Shown here: positions 36,209-49,794 of the stretch, piece by piece | Numbering within the stretch: the stretch's first letter is position 1 | Layout of the letters: every line of letters begins with the position of its first letter | DNA from: Sphagnum compactum | Taxonomy: Eukaryota; Bryophyta; Sphagnopsida; Sphagnales | Length of the DNA stretch: 64,000 nt | Direction of reading: 5' to 3' | Assembly: GCA_965153455.1 (NCBI GenBank) | Contig: OZ234504.1 | Location: 2,418,001 to 2,482,000 of the forward strand | Program-made: the position numbers and the translations under genes | Notes under the pieces: generated by a model | What the model was told of the DNA's origin: nothing | The model's input: only the letters and a program-made list of their open reading frames with translations | Database searches by the model: none

Positions 36209-37864
36209 TACATTAAGTGGGAAAGTAACGACAATGTGCCAAACCTGGAAACATTGAAGCTAAAAGCTGTTCCCAATGACACTGGGAATTGCTAAAATAT
36301 ATTCCAGCTTCTCCATCTGTTATTCCAGGACTCCAAAGTAAGCGTGATTTGCTAGGCTCTCTCTATCTTCTCCACAGAAGCCAGGTCAACTATAGACATG
36401 GAGCTTGCACCCAAGCTGCCACAAAGAAACCTGCTGGGTGATTGCTGCAGGAGCTACCGATCCCCAAAAGTTACTGAGTTTAGAAAGCACTCATGAGGCT
36501 CTCTTCCGAACCTCTCCTCTGCTTTGAGTGGTTGCAAAGCTCGAAATTCTAGCAACTGTAAATTCATGTTTGTAATTGAAAGCATCTCTGCAGGGAAAAC
36601 TTCCTATTTCAAATTTATAGGATCGTACAGAAGCTTAAGAAAAAAGGTAGCCTACTTTACACTTCTGTTTCTTGAAATTTAACAAGTTCTTTAGGTTCGG
36701 GAAGGAACTCTTTTGGGCTTCTCCTGGATTTGAACCTGCAAATCCAGGAAGAGGCTAAAGGGGTTCCTGACCATTATACTTAATAGAAACTGGGGAACAG
36801 TTTTCATGTCTGCCTGCATTCAGATCTTGCACAAGATAAATACCCCTTAACTAGCTCTGTTCGGTGCTGGTTTCGGGCCTGACAGTGCCGCCCTGCAGAG
36901 AATTGCGTTGTTCTGTCACCTGATGGTATGCCAGGGGAGAGTGCTATGTTTCCTGCAGGGGAGGTTCAGGGCTCAAACCCTGCGCCTTGATGCAAGATGT
37001 TCATGATAAACATAGAAAGCAAAGAACATACTCAGAATGCTATTCTTCACTTCTTTTTGAAGAACTGAAGAACATTGAAAACCGTGTTGGATGGTTTCTT
37101 GCAGAACTTTGCAAGGCCGAAAAATGTGTGCAAAAAGACAGGCGAAACCAGCGCTGGACAGAGCTCAGCTTCAATTGTCTTGCTACCTACAAGCTCCTGC
37201 GGTCAGGAATACAAATGTGACAAAACTTATTCCTTTTTTTCTTTGTTGATTTTTGTTTTCAAAAAACAGGAATGTTACAACAAAATATTCCTTTTGAAAA
37301 AGAATCGCAAACTCGTGAAACTTCGCAAAAGAAAAAAACGCTTGTGCGGAGGAGTCCTCGCCACCACTGGTAACTATTCAATTCTAGAATGATTTTTGAG
37401 TCTAATAATTGCGACTCACACTCCTATGGCAATGGTTGCACTTATTCTTCTTGTTTGCAATTTCACAGGTTTGTTGTCATTGAATATCACTGAACATTTT
37501 CACGAGGGTTATTGCATTGTTCAAACCACTACCAGCTTTGCTTTGCTCTCTATTTCTGTTGGTTGATCTTTAAGCAAAGTAGATAAGAGCTGGAGAGTAG
37601 TAGCCTTGAGGACGGTAACAGAAGTTGTAGACCTGAAAATTAGGGGAGATATGTGGGAGCATGCCTTCTCCAAAGTAAGTCACAACCGGCTTTTTTTTTT
37701 AATTTTTTTTTCGAGTGGTTGTAGGTTTGCATGTGATCGCTGAAAGGGTCCTTCAACCCACAAGGGTATCTTGTGTGCCAGGAGGTGCTTTCAAATCCCA
37801 AGAAAAAAACCTTGGTGTGCTTATGCAATAGTGATGAGTAAACATAATTTCATTCCTTTTCTCA
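36209..37864. other. Intergenic DNA with possible tRNA-type promoter words
   Basis: No gene is supported. A B-box-like word, GGTTCAAATCC, lies on the minus strand at about 36727-36737. A second one, GGCTCAAACCC, is on the plus strand at about 36970. Neither has a tRNA fold around it, so they may be worn SINEs or chance. Confidence 0.3.
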
Positions 37865-38045
37865 AGTAGGGTAGGCAGGCCGGTGTCCAAACATTTAGGT
37901 AGGGTTTGCTCATCGTTTTTGCAGGAGGGCCCATTGTTTATGGTGTCCAAAGAGTAGAAAGAGCCCTCCTCTTGGCGCATCTGTCGCACCGAAAATTGAC
38001 AAAAACGAATTAGAGGCGAGAAAGTTAGGGCCCCATGAAGTAGGG
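37865..38045 (-). repeat. Dispersed ~150-bp element (family C), copy 1
   Basis: Read on the minus strand it has CCTAACTTTCTCGCCTCTAA, then GCGCCAAGAGGAGGGCTC, then CTACTCTTTGGACACCATAA, then CCTCCTGCAAAAACGATGAG. The same ordered blocks occur on the plus strand at 59.93-60.07 kb. Confidence 0.8.
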
Positions 38046-38469
38046 GGAGTGGTCATTTTTACAAAAAGTTCTTGATAAACAGGTCATAGCTTATTTGTGA
38101 ACCCCTCAAAATTCCTTAAATATTACTCTGTTGCCTTTAGAGTTACAAGATGATTTGTAGGGCTTAAGATGGTGATTTCGGAGCAGTTTAATCACTCAAT
38201 TTGAAAAAAAAGAGAAAAAGTTATGCATTGATGAAGTAAGAGGGGTCAAAAGAAAGAAAAAAGAAAAAAAACATGTTTTTAATTCAGAAAAACGTATTTT
38301 CTTTACTTCTCTTTTGTGGCTACTCCTTTGGCTTTGCATTTGAAAGATGATTTGTAAAGCTTGAGAAGGTGCTCCTATAACATTTTAAATATCTAGAATT
38401 GTTTACTATTTATTGTTTACAATTTTACGTCCGTTTGGGACCAGAGAGTCCATTAGACGAAAGGTAGAT
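38046..38469. other. Short intergenic stretch left of the LINE
   Basis: A-rich and T-rich runs only. No clear poly-T tail marking the LINE 3' end was identified. Confidence 0.4.
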
Positions 38470-38540
38470 CATGGAGGACAGATTGTCTTTTGGTACTAGC
38501 AGCATGCAACAAACTTGGCCAAGGCGACCGTGTTCATAGT

Positions 38541-41500
38541 CTACATGAGCTCAGCAAGAGTGCTAGTGTGGGTGAGGGGTAGGGCCGAACAAAAGCGTTC
38601 CTTAACTTTCTGTGTATTTGGACAAACAAGAAGCAAATGCTCTTCATCCTCAACCTTCCCCAAATCGTAGCCTTGACAAAGTTTCTCTGCGTATGGCACG
38701 CCTTTCCACGCACCTAGCACTACCTCAAGCCATGTGTTACCACATCGAAACCGGGCCAGAACATTCCGTAGCTGAATGCAGCTGATGTCACACAAGTAAC
38801 TTCCGCTTTCGTACAACATACCTTTGAAGCGTAAGTATTTTGTCTACACGCTGGTCCCGATCTTGTTGTTGGTAAGGAGATTTTCAATGTAAACCAGCTG
38901 TATATTATCCTTCACCCTTTTTACACTCATCAATATTGTGTGGGGAAAACTTGGAAGGGGTGGGGCCCCAGCCTCCTGGTTGATTGGGCCTCCTGTCGTA
39001 GATCTAGCACCAACCGGTTGCACTAGTTGTAGCGCGGCCAACTGAGCCATCTGAACTCCCACCCATACGTTGTGCGCATTGCACCAAAATACTTGGCTCT
39101 TCGCCCAACCTCTCACCCCTGCTAGACAAGTCGGGTGTATGTGCGTTGTCGCAGGAACTGTTCCCAATAACGGTTGAGCAGTCCTCGCTTGGAGCACACG
39201 GGTCGTTGTAGGGTTAGGCGTTGTTTCCAACGACGGTTGAACTGGAGGTAGAAAACCTACCACCTTCTAGGTCTGATTCTTGTGTAGCCATTTTTTCACG
39301 GATCTAGCCCAACAGTTCTTTTTCATAGCAAACATAGCGAGTTGGGCTTCCCATGCCTTGCCCAAGATGCGGTCTTTAGTGACCGTGCTCACACGGTTAT
39401 AGTACAATAACACTTGTCCCCATGCAAAATGTTCAAAGGGGAATTTGCCAAATTCTGCCAACACGATGGACGTGCTAGTTGCTTTTCACACCCCAAGCAA
39501 GGACTTGAGGAATCCTCAGTACACTACTTCAATAGCCTCTATTTACTTAGAGTCCATCTAAACCTCACATGCATAACTTGCTGTGGAACACACCAACGTG
39601 TTGAAGAGGTCATAACGTAACTGGACGTCCATAATACGTAGCTCTGCATAACGGCGGTTCAATGCAAACAACGAGCGCCTACTGGTAGCTGCTAAATGTT
39701 CCATTACACTGTCCAGGTTCAGGGTGGTCTCGAGCAGGATCCTCAAGTATTTGAAGGTCTGCACACGCTCAATATCAACACCTTCAAACACAAACTCTTG
39801 GCATCGATCAGCAGAGTTGAACATTGTTTTTTTCACATTCACTATAAGTTCACGTTCCACACAAAATTGTTAGAGCGCATCTAATTGGTGCTACAGTCCC
39901 ACCTCTGACTCCGTCGTCAGAGCAAGGTCATCTGTAAAAAATAACAGCCATACGTTTGCTAGGGTCGGTGCATTGCATTCTCTACCGTCCAAGCGCCCCT
40001 CTAGGGCATCTAAATATAGCCCAAATAGTAGGGGGTTAAGAGGGCAACCTTGTTTCACACCTTGTTGGCACCTGAAGCTGGAGGCGACACCTTCGCTTGG
40101 GTGGTTGATGCATATGATATCCTTGGTATACATCGCCTATAGGCATCGCAAGAAGCGTCCTTCCACCCCTAGGTTAGCCAACACTTCCCACAGCACTTCA
40201 CGCGGCACAGTATCGAACACCTTTTTAAAGTCCACAAAGCAACAATAAAGTGGCTTTTTTTTTGCCTTGTTCTGTTCTATCAGAGTTCGCAGTATGAAGA
40301 GTTGGTCAATAGTGCGATAATCTTTGCAAAACCCAGCTTGACCCTTGGCACGCAACCCATGTCGTTCAGCCCACTTGCTCAGCCTTTTGTCAAGGATTAT
40401 AGCGAACAATTTTGCTAGGATAGGCCCAACAGTTATCCCCCTGTAGTTGTCAAATTCGGAGGCATCGCCCCCTTTAAAGAGCGCGTGAACCACCCTAGTG
40501 GAAAGGGCTTCTGGAAAGCCTTCCGCTAGAAAGCAGTTGAATGTTATCAATAGTGGCATGTGTAGCAATTCTCCCGCATCCAAAATGAATTTAGCATTCA
40601 TACCATCCAAACCATCAGCCTTATTCCTTTATAGTTTCTTCAGCACCTGAAGCAGCTCAGCAAATGTGATAACTGTGTTTAGGGTGTGGCTAGGTGGAGG
40701 TTCCGTCACCTGGGCTGAGTGATCAATTCGCAGCCGTATGGGTGGCGAAGACTGGCCAACTAGCCCGCGGAAGCCTTCCAAAAGCGTAACTGCACTGATT
40801 TTGTCCACAACGGGTGCCTTTAGCTGGTACTTTTTCCAGAACGAGAGTGTGCATCCACCTTGGCAAGCGTACACATATGTTGAACTCTTGTAGTTTCCTA
40901 GAAAATTCTTCTCTTTTTTAATAAATTTTTGAGTTTACTTGCCGGATGTTTAACAACGTGCGAATCGGGGTTGGCTTTAAGCCAAAGCCTTAGCTCACGT
41001 TTCGCTATATGGCAATTAGCATCAAACCAGGGTTTATGGTAATGTCACGTTCTGCAGTTTCCTCCCGAAGGCTTGTTGCCAAAAGTAGACTCTACTATAA
41101 CACCCACACATTGCTGCAGTAGGTCAGCTAACCCGTCTACCCTGAGATGTTCGATTGAGTCAACAACCCATAGGTTTCCAAGATTCGCTGCTAGGGCAAG
41201 CTGATTCAACTTTTGATTTATCATATTTGAACCTAGGTAAAAAAGAATTTGTTACAACTGTATGTTGTGGCTCAACAAAGCTACAATTGATGCTCAATCG
41301 TAGGTGTAACGGCCTGTGGTCAGAGTCTCCCCCCATCGCGCAATAGTGGGTGTCGTCTATTATCACCTTGAGGTGTGTAGCAGCTTGCCAAATTATAGGT
41401 GAGCCAACAATATAATCGATAGTGCTACGCCCCCCATTTGCCAAGTAAGTGAACTCCTTTGATTTGTCACCAGGTGTCCGACCGTTGAGGATGAGCAACC

Positions 41501-42128
41501 TAACGTCACAACATAGGTCCAAGAGCTCGCGGCCCCAGCCGCCAACACTAGTCTCGCGGTTCTGTCACTTAGCGATAACACTTGGTTGTTTAGTCTCAGT
41601 GAGCTCATGCGCCTGTAACAGTTCACAAAGGTCGTTAGTGTCAATGGTATCTGGTAAAGTTGTAGTTCGTGCATTAAAATCCCCTCCTAATAATACTATG
41701 CCCCTTAGAGTTTGAACTTCAGCAATATCTACTGCCAGGTTTTGGAACAAGGATTCGCTCTTATGTTTGGAGCCAACAGGGGTAGCATACACCACGCAGA
41801 CATACAAGTCAGGGGTAGCACCCTTGCTGACCTATAGCCATAGATAAGAATCGTGGCTTCCTTCCTTCCACTATGACAAGTTTGGGCCGAGCTGGCTGCG
41901 AAAGTAAGCAGCAACCCCCCCGCTATGTTTTATCGCTTTTGTTCTTCCCGACTCCACAGTGCGCACTACCGCAAGTAAGTCAAACCCTTCAATGTGTAGC
42001 AAATGTTGGCCTGGGAAGTGCTAGGTTTTAGTTAATAAAACATGGTCAGCATTCTGAAATAGTTTTAGTATTTGCACCCCCGTTTCCAGTTTATTTACAC
42101 CACCCCCGTGCATGTTCCATAATACCAT
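38541..42128 (-). pseudogene. LINE ORF2: endonuclease and reverse transcriptase, broken by stops
   Basis: From ATG 42128, the order is an EEP endonuclease (LWNMHGGG near the start, GGDFNAR at about 41680, SDHRPL at about 41325), then reverse transcriptase (40610-39560) with DNYRGITV, GFCKDYRT, QGVKQGCPLNPLLFGLYLD and the catalytic FTDD box (family usual F/Y-A-D-D). A C-terminal region (39464-38541) ends with a Cys/His-like HLLLVCPNTQ segment. Most of the 3.6 kb stays in one reading frame but carries more than ten stop codons. A local two-step frame change lies between about 41160 and 40870. It cannot encode an active protein. Confidence 0.85.
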
Positions 42129-42859
42129 GCATAGGTCTCTCTAGGCCCCGTGGCTTTAGATAGAAGAGGGTGGGCAAATCCAAGTGTCGTTGATGAAGAG
42201 CTCGACGGCGCGCCAGAAGGTGCGCTTGCCTGCCGCCTTGGCCTCCTTGAACAGTGGCCACAGTGTGACTTGAACACTTGCTGTGCAAGCGTCATGTCCT
42301 CGTCTAGGCCTAACTTGGTCCCCGCCAAACTTTTGTGCCCTCGCAGCGCGGCCTGGCAATCTTCGCTTGTTGCGAATTTGAGCAGCACCACACTAGGGCG
42401 TGCACTCGTCAAGGTGGAGGCTTGCGCGGTCACAGGCTGTTACCGCGTGGTGGCGACGACCTTGGCGCGCAACCTCATTTGCCCTTGTAACAGCTCTATG
42501 TTGAGCCGCTGCACTAGCTCCTTCTCGGTCTCGCCCTCCTTGGCCTCAAAGCCCATGAGGCGCAAGTTAAGCTTGCGTTCCTCCTGTTCGGGCGTGTTGG
42601 CTAGGGTTTCCACAGCCCTGCTGACCACATGGTGCACATTCTTGGCCGTCACTGTGGTCCATTGGGCTCCTCTGCAGAAGCAGCCTTGGCTGTGACAACC
42701 GTGGCCGCATCGCGCTCCATTAATTGGTTGATTGCAAGGTTGCCAGCGGTCGCAAGAGATGCAATGTTCCTGATTGGCCGCCTCCATCTTGGACAACTGC
42801 GCGTCAACAGGTGAACTGTCGGTCCGAATTGAGAAATTAATCGTTAATAAAATTCTCAA
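42095..42859 (-). pseudogene. LINE ORF1, broken
   Basis: The N-terminal half reads EERKLNLRLMGFEAKEGETE and, after a TAA near 42440, continues RPSVVLLKFATSEDCQAAL, like the RNA-recognition part of L1 ORF1 proteins. The C-terminal block LWPLFKEAKAAGKRTFWRAV lies in another frame (around 42250-42170), so at least one frameshift is present. A further frame change is likely near 42.75 kb. ORF1 proteins bind the LINE RNA and form the particle needed for retrotransposition. Confidence 0.7.
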
Positions 42860-42900
42860 ATGATTGCTGACCTAAACCCTAAAATGAAGAAGAATTGAGA

Positions 42901-44750
42901 AAGATTAGGAAGAGTGTTTGGATAGGTTAGTGTTCAGTGATAGATGTATTTACCCTAATTTGTACTTTAAAGGAGTAGGTCGGCATAATTTGTTTCTCAC
43001 CTTCAAGGAGAAGGTGTAAGATTTCTACGAGGGATATTCAGGAATATAAGTGGTGCCTTCCAAACACCATACTACGGAATTTCTTGGACTCTGAGACCCT
43101 GGTTTAGACTAATAATGGGATATTTGTAATATGCAAAAGCAATTTAAATAGATTTTGGGGTTTTAACAATGGTACCGATGTGGGTGCTGGTTCACCCAAG
43201 GCCAGTGTGGTACCACCGTGTTTTGAATATCTCATCTATCAAAGACTAAAATCAAGGTCTTTGAGTCCATATTTAACATTTCTTGGGTTGAATAGTTAAG
43301 TATGCCTGTCATCAGGAGTCTCTCACAAATGGTAAAGTATTGCAATACCTAGATGGGTTAGTAGGATAAAAATTATAAATGAATGATAATGTGACCTAGG
43401 GTATAAGGATGGGTATATATGAAAATAAATAATTCAATTTATGAATTCATCTTGAGAATCTTTGACTAGGGACATAAGCTTGAACTCATGTTTTTTAATT
43501 TTGTTAATTATTTGGAGTTAAACATAGTTGAAAATCAATGATATGAACTTGATTAAATCCTAGTGAAGAAGATTTTAAATAACTAAATGACTTGTTGATT
43601 AAAAAATGATAGTTTTAGAAAGATAACATGTGGCATAATATTAGTGGTTTGTAGTTGATGAATGAAATGTTTAATACATGTAGATGAATGAGGATAATAA
43701 TTTGTCCATTTCTTCCTTCAAATACATAAAGGATTGTGGGTGAAATTTTAGGCTCATATTTCTCTTTTCATAATTTCATGTTATTGTTTTTTGTTGAAAG
43801 TTGGATTATTTTTTTGTGTAAAAACCTATTGCGTAATAAATTTATGTGCCCTTTTGATTATGAAATTGTTCACAAGAGCGAATGTACATTTTTTGGTGAG
43901 CAATCCTTGTAAAACAAAGCTTTTAGATGTGAGTGATGAACTCCTTAGTGAATGTAGCTTGCCTAAAGATCAAGTTTTAGGCACATGGGTCCTAGTTCAA
44001 CAATATTTAAGTTTCATTTCTTGTATTCTTCAAGTCTTTTGGATAGTGTGATTTTAATTGTGCAACCTCCTTATGTGACAATAGGGACTTAATTCAAAAT
44101 TAATCCTCATAAACCCAAACCCTTCTAAGACTACAATAAGATCACTTGTATGTGAACATTCATTGTAGCATAAAACCATACTAGGATTTCTTTAATGTAT
44201 CTAAAGGGCATGTTACCCAACATATTTGTTCTTCCATTTTTGAGGGGAATTTCAAAAGATAAAATTCCCATTCCACAAAGCCTACAGTAGTGATAGTTCC
44301 ATATTTTGCTTATAGGGGGTGTTTTAAAAAAATGTCCAATTTCTTCTTCTTGTGATACCTGGTGAATATCATGATAAAAAAATTTGATGTAAGGCTTTAT
44401 GTGTAATAGAACCTTTGATGATAGGCTTTATCAAAATAATGGACTACACAAGGCGAGACCCTTATAAGGGCCTTTGAAAAGCAATAAAAATTTAGCCTTA
44501 GGCTTTACCTACCATGAAATGAATGAAATCTCGCTTCAAGGAAAAAATATTCCAAGGCTGTTTTCTTCGTATTTGAAAGCACGCCTTTGCATGAAAGATT
44601 TGTTCTTTATTTGAAGGATCCTATGGTTGATCACATACAAATCTCTTGCAATTTGAATAGAAAAGCTTTCATGCTTTTACCCTTGGGAAGGCTTGCTCCC
44701 ATAGGTCTCCACACTCAGGCTATTATCTTTGAGGCTATGACCGTCAAATT
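42901..44750. other. AT-rich intergenic DNA
   Basis: No gene is recognised. At about 43180-43210 the phrase GTGGGTGCTGGTTCACCC occurs; a close form is at about 53155-53175, so the area holds worn repeat fragments. Confidence 0.45.
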
Positions 44751-44754
44751 AGGG

Positions 44755-45290
44755 GAGGTCCTAGGGTTTATGAAACATAAAAAAGGCCATGCTTGTGTTA
44801 CGTTTTGGCCCAATCATGTTCATCCAATAAGAATCTAGCATTTCAAGAAAACAAACTTTAAACCCAAAAAAAAACTAGGTGGGCTCAAATTTACTTTTAT
44901 TTACATGTGATTATTCACACACACGGTGTTTATCAATTGCCCCAATAGAACTTGGGTCTAATTATTCATGCATAAATTTTGTGAATCCCACACATACTAG
45001 TAAAACACATGTTAAAAGAGTGGGCCAAAGTTCAAGAAGCCATGCCTCCACAAAAATTGCAAACACAAAGATTTGTAATGAAAGTCATTTTTGGTTTTCT
45101 AGACATCTCTTTGCAAAAACCTACTTGCTAAAGGCTAGGCCTCTTGGACTTGGGCCCAAGCTTTGGACGTGTGTGATACAAGTACATGTATGCTTTGCAA
45201 ATTTTCAATGACCTAAGGCTAGATATCCATGAACAATTAGACTTATAAAGCAGCCACACTTAGTGGTAACTCAAAGTAAGAATCATGGAT
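44755..45290 (+). repeat. Repeat fragments shared with 53.19-53.29 kb
   Basis: CATGCTTGTGTTACGTTTTG, then GGCCCAATCATGTTCATCC and TAAGAATCT, is matched near 53.2 kb. The later phrase CAGCCACACTTAGTGGTAA here (about 45.25 kb) is matched at 53.27 kb. The two blocks are close together there and 400 bases apart here. Confidence 0.55.
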
Positions 45291-48200
45291 TTAATCTCAT
45301 GGTCACACTTGCAATGTTTGTTAGCATAAATTATAACATGGATGCTTATGTGGCAAGTAGTGGTAATTCAAAGGTAGGAGCCAAAGTACCTACCATAAAA
45401 TTATCATACAATCTACAAAATATGTAGATTTCAGAAAAAAAAATCTAGTCTTCATTAAACTCTAAAAAAATGTTCATTTAAGTCATTGGTAAATTATCCT
45501 ACATTATGAAAAAATTACATCCATGGAGATCGCACTAATTTACAATTACACATCCATATCAACTACATTCCACCTAAGTTGCAACATTAGAAAATGACTA
45601 GTTGCACATGAGTTCTAAGGAAGCTTCAAGGGTATGAAATATTTTGAGCATATTTTGGTTGACTATACAATTCTGGTCAATGTGCATTGACTTTGTGTTT
45701 TAGTTGCTTTATAGTTGGAATTATGCAACTCATGCACCCAAATGCAATTATGTGCATTGCACAATCCTTCCCCATATGAGCACATCCAATTTGGGAAATG
45801 CCAATTGGCATGAACATTGCCATGCCATATGCATGGCTTTGTGATAACCCGATGTGCAAGTATCTTGTAAGTGGAACTGCATTGTGGTTAAATATAAATT
45901 CTAATTTCTAACTAGCTAGTTTTTGACTCACATCACCAAGTAGCATGGCTATAATCCTTGATTCCAACATGACTAAATGCCAATTAGAATACATCAATGT
46001 TTCATCCACTAACCACCCTACATACTAGCTTAATGGCACAATGGAATTTAGACATGAATGTAAATTTTCAACGTAGTTCTAGTACATAGTCTAAGATGCT
46101 CTTAGTTTACCTCAATGTCTTCTAGCCCTCTTCGAATTGTTTCATTCATAAGAGTTGATTCCTTTGTTAATAATTTCATAGCACATACAAGATTTAGGCT
46201 TTGGGGTTTGTGTGGCATTGTCAAAGAGTTATTTAGCCTTGGTGCATCATCATCCATGCAGGCATTGTCACATCATCGATGTGGTTTTTGTAATGACCCC
46301 ATGTGCAACTAGCTTACAACTATAACAAAATTATGTTGCAATAAAAAATCAACTAATTTATGATGGCATTTGATTTTTCAATTCAATTTCAAAAAAACAA
46401 TTATAGGTTGAACACCATCCTCAGGATTCACCAATTCTATATGCTTTGAAACCTTTTGTAACCTTGAAAATGTCGATCCAATTACAAGTTGATGAATCCT
46501 AATGTGCAATGGAGTTTGAAATTGTACCATTATAATCTTATAAACTTTCATGAGGCGCTTTTATGATAAGTTTCCATTAGGTGCTTCCATTAGAAGTTTC
46601 CATATATCGCATCAATTTTTTTTTGAAGTTCATTATTTCTTTTCAATTAAATAGATGTTGAAATCATAGTGGAAGAACACAATCAACTTTTACGATTTTT
46701 TGGATCCTAACTTTGTTTTGCCTCTTAGTTTGTTCCTATTTCTTTATGCAAAAAAGTTAGCAACCTTCAAGACATTAAAGTCTTAGATGAGAGGGAATGT
46801 TGTTGCCAATTCTAGAAGTAAAATATATGTGGTGTCCATTTTTGACAAAAAAAGTAAAAGCCTAAATGATGATTGAAGTATTTGTCATTAACCACAACTA
46901 TTAGCAAATTATTGTGTAAAAATATATACATACAAAAGATCATTACTTTCTACTTTTTTTTTAGTTTTTACTATCATTGTTATTTTTTTCTTGCTATTGT
47001 TATATGTGGGCTGCTTAGTAAACTGGTATGCATCCTTATAATGGTTGGTTTCATTCTAATGAAATTTATTAAGAATTGACTAAAAATTAACTTGGTGTTG
47101 TGTGGATGGAAGAAAAATAATGGTCACTTTAATTGGTAGACATGGCCTTCAATGAGTTGTTTGACTTGAATGTGGTGAGTAACCTCCTTACTTGTCACTT
47201 ATTTTCATTTAGTTACTACATGCTAAGTTTTATTGTTTGCACAAAAGGTATGCAAGTTGCATAGTGGGGAAGCTAATTGAGTTTTAGTCGGTTTGTACTT
47301 GCATGCAAATACAAACATTGCAAATTGTGAGGTGCATAATGTGATGAACCTAGAATTGTGGCATGTAATTCATGTTGGCACCCGTTTGTAATGTGCTAGT
47401 TAAATAATAATTAGACCAAAACATGTGTGATTGAATCCTTGTTGATTAATACAAGTGAACAATTCCACATGCTTGTGTTTATTCTAATTTAGTCACATTT
47501 GCTCATGGTAATGCAACTTCATAAAAAGGATGGGTGAATAGGTGGGTGCACACTTCAAGTGCAATAGTATGGGGGCATTGGAAACGAAACATGACATGAC
47601 ACCTTTGGGCACTAAGATTAGAGTTTGGTGTACATCATTAGTGATGATGTTAATTATGTGATAATTACAATGTGATTTGTGTTAATTGCAACATGGGATC
47701 ATTTGCTTGCACCGTAGTTGTAAGCATGTTCCACAACCATTTTTATTAATTGCAAGTTAACATTCCATCCCTTGGTTGTAAACTAGCACCATGTAATGAA
47801 TTCCAACAATTATAATTCAAAAATGTGTTAAATGCAATCAATTGCTCCTTAATATTAAGCATATTGAATTGACAATTGCAATATGATGACATTGTTATCC
47901 CTTATAATCACAAAATCAAATTTATATACTCATTTAATTGAATAAGACCACTATAAAAAACTCACATAATAGCAAGTTAATGGCATTATTACAATTTTTT
48001 TGCACAATGATATTTTGAATCCTTTATAGTTGCACAATAAAACAATGGTTGTCACAACGTAGTCCGACATGTGAAGCCTTCCAAGGTCACAAAACAATGT
48101 TTATACAACTATTAGTAGTTGCACCATAATATTCAAATCAATTATCATAAGATTGTTTTAGACCCAATAACCAAACTTTTAGTTGCAAGACAATATCTAA

Positions 48201-49690
48201 CTATGAAGATGTAATTATGAAAAAATAGTAAAGAAAAATGTCAATTACCAATGAGTTGCCAATGAGTTGTTGTTTTGTCACCAAATCCTTAAATTGGTTA
48301 TAAGGTAGGGTGTAGTATAAGAGATACAGCAAATGTAATGCATGCTTAAATTTTCACGTTTAAAAGTGATAATTTAATTTGGTGTTGAAAATATAAATTT
48401 TTTATATATACTAAGGTTCATAATATATCATTAGAACATGTGAATTAATTTGAAAAATATCTGATGAACAAAAGGCTTTCAAAAACACTCATTAAACACT
48501 ATAATGTTTGTGCTTTAGCACTAAAAGGACTTATAAATAGACTTCGATTTAAATTTTTTTTTTGCATATATTTGAAATCTTTTACAAAACTTTGACATAA
48601 TAATATAAATAAAAATTTTAATTAATTTTCTTGAAGATTTTAAAAAGAATATTATAAGGAATATTTTTTCAAAGGTAGTTCAAAAGCAGGTAGGTGCGGC
48701 TTATGTTATCCCATTTGCACTCAATAGTTCCATTTTACTTGAATTATTCTCATCCATGTTAGATGAATGAAAATTGGCAAACTTATTATGTGCCACAATG
48801 TTTGTTTTCTTATTTAACACGTGGCAATGAATTGTCCACTTTGACATTCTAGTTGCAAAGCAATTGCATTAAGTTGCACGTGTTTTTGTCATCGCATACA
48901 ATGACCATATACGATGAATTGCATTGTTCTAACTAATGGAACTTGTTCGATGCAACTAGTGATGTATCTTTACAATGAGTTGCAAGTGGTCATTGTAACA
49001 AAAAAAACACAATTGCAAGTCTAGTTGCAAAACCCCCATTTTTCTCACACTATTACAATTTTGAACAATTTATAAAAATCTCAAGCATTTTACATGAACG
49101 TGAAGAAACATTTAAATGATGTTTTTTCACAAAAAGAAGGCCATCATGACCCTCATTTCATCATTGTTGTAATCTTCTCATTAAATTTTCAACAACGAGA
49201 AACATGTCATCATAAAGTGTTCACCAAGTTTGTTGTAACAAGAAACATGATCATCTCCATTGTAGCCATTGCAATAACAAACCCATTTCATTGCAATTCG
49301 TCAGAGCCACCTACATTACAATTCATTGAAGTCACATTGACAATTTGCATAGAAAAATCACAACAACGCCATCAAAACAATATGGAACTTGAAGCCAGAT
49401 TTGGTGATGATGACTAGCATTTTGAAATGCCGTGTGAATTTGAAGAGAATTTCATTACCACTTCATTGATTCATAAAGTCTCGTTGTGCATGTAAACACT
49501 GTTCAAATGTAATGATTAATAAACATGATAGAATGCAATCCATTATAGGCATTATTGAAATCAAAAGTGATAATTCAATTTAAACACATTAACATCAGAA
49601 AGTAACAAGATTGAAGAAAAAGGAAAAAGGAAAATGCAAGGCTCTAATGATATCACAAATGAGGTGAAAGCAATCAAGAAACCCAAATAG
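45291..49690. other. Long AT-rich intergenic stretch
   Basis: No gene, RNA or clear repeat array was found. The stretch is rich in TTGCAA/CAATTGC-type words from about 47.2 to 49.1 kb. Confidence 0.45.
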
Positions 49691-49794
49691 CCTGATTGGG
49701 AGCATAATGAAGTTGTATATTTGGTTTAGGCGAAAAGAGATTGAGAATATACCTTCATTGGACATTGTAGATTCCAAGGATTGTTTTGAGAGCG

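Larger units (their letters stand above)
38470..42900 (-). mobile_element. L1-type LINE retrotransposon, nearly full length, inactivated
   Basis: The element shows the L1 plan: an ORF1 (RNA-binding), then an ORF2 with apurinic-type endonuclease, reverse transcriptase and a C-terminal Cys/His region. It is much richer in G and C than its flanks. All coding is on the minus strand. The outer ends are not fixed because no target duplication or poly-A tail was seen. Confidence 0.85.

Noticed and set aside
36987-37220. 77-codon plus-strand frame with charged content
   Set aside because: It has no recognised motif, no splice context and no conserved partner. It is likely chance.
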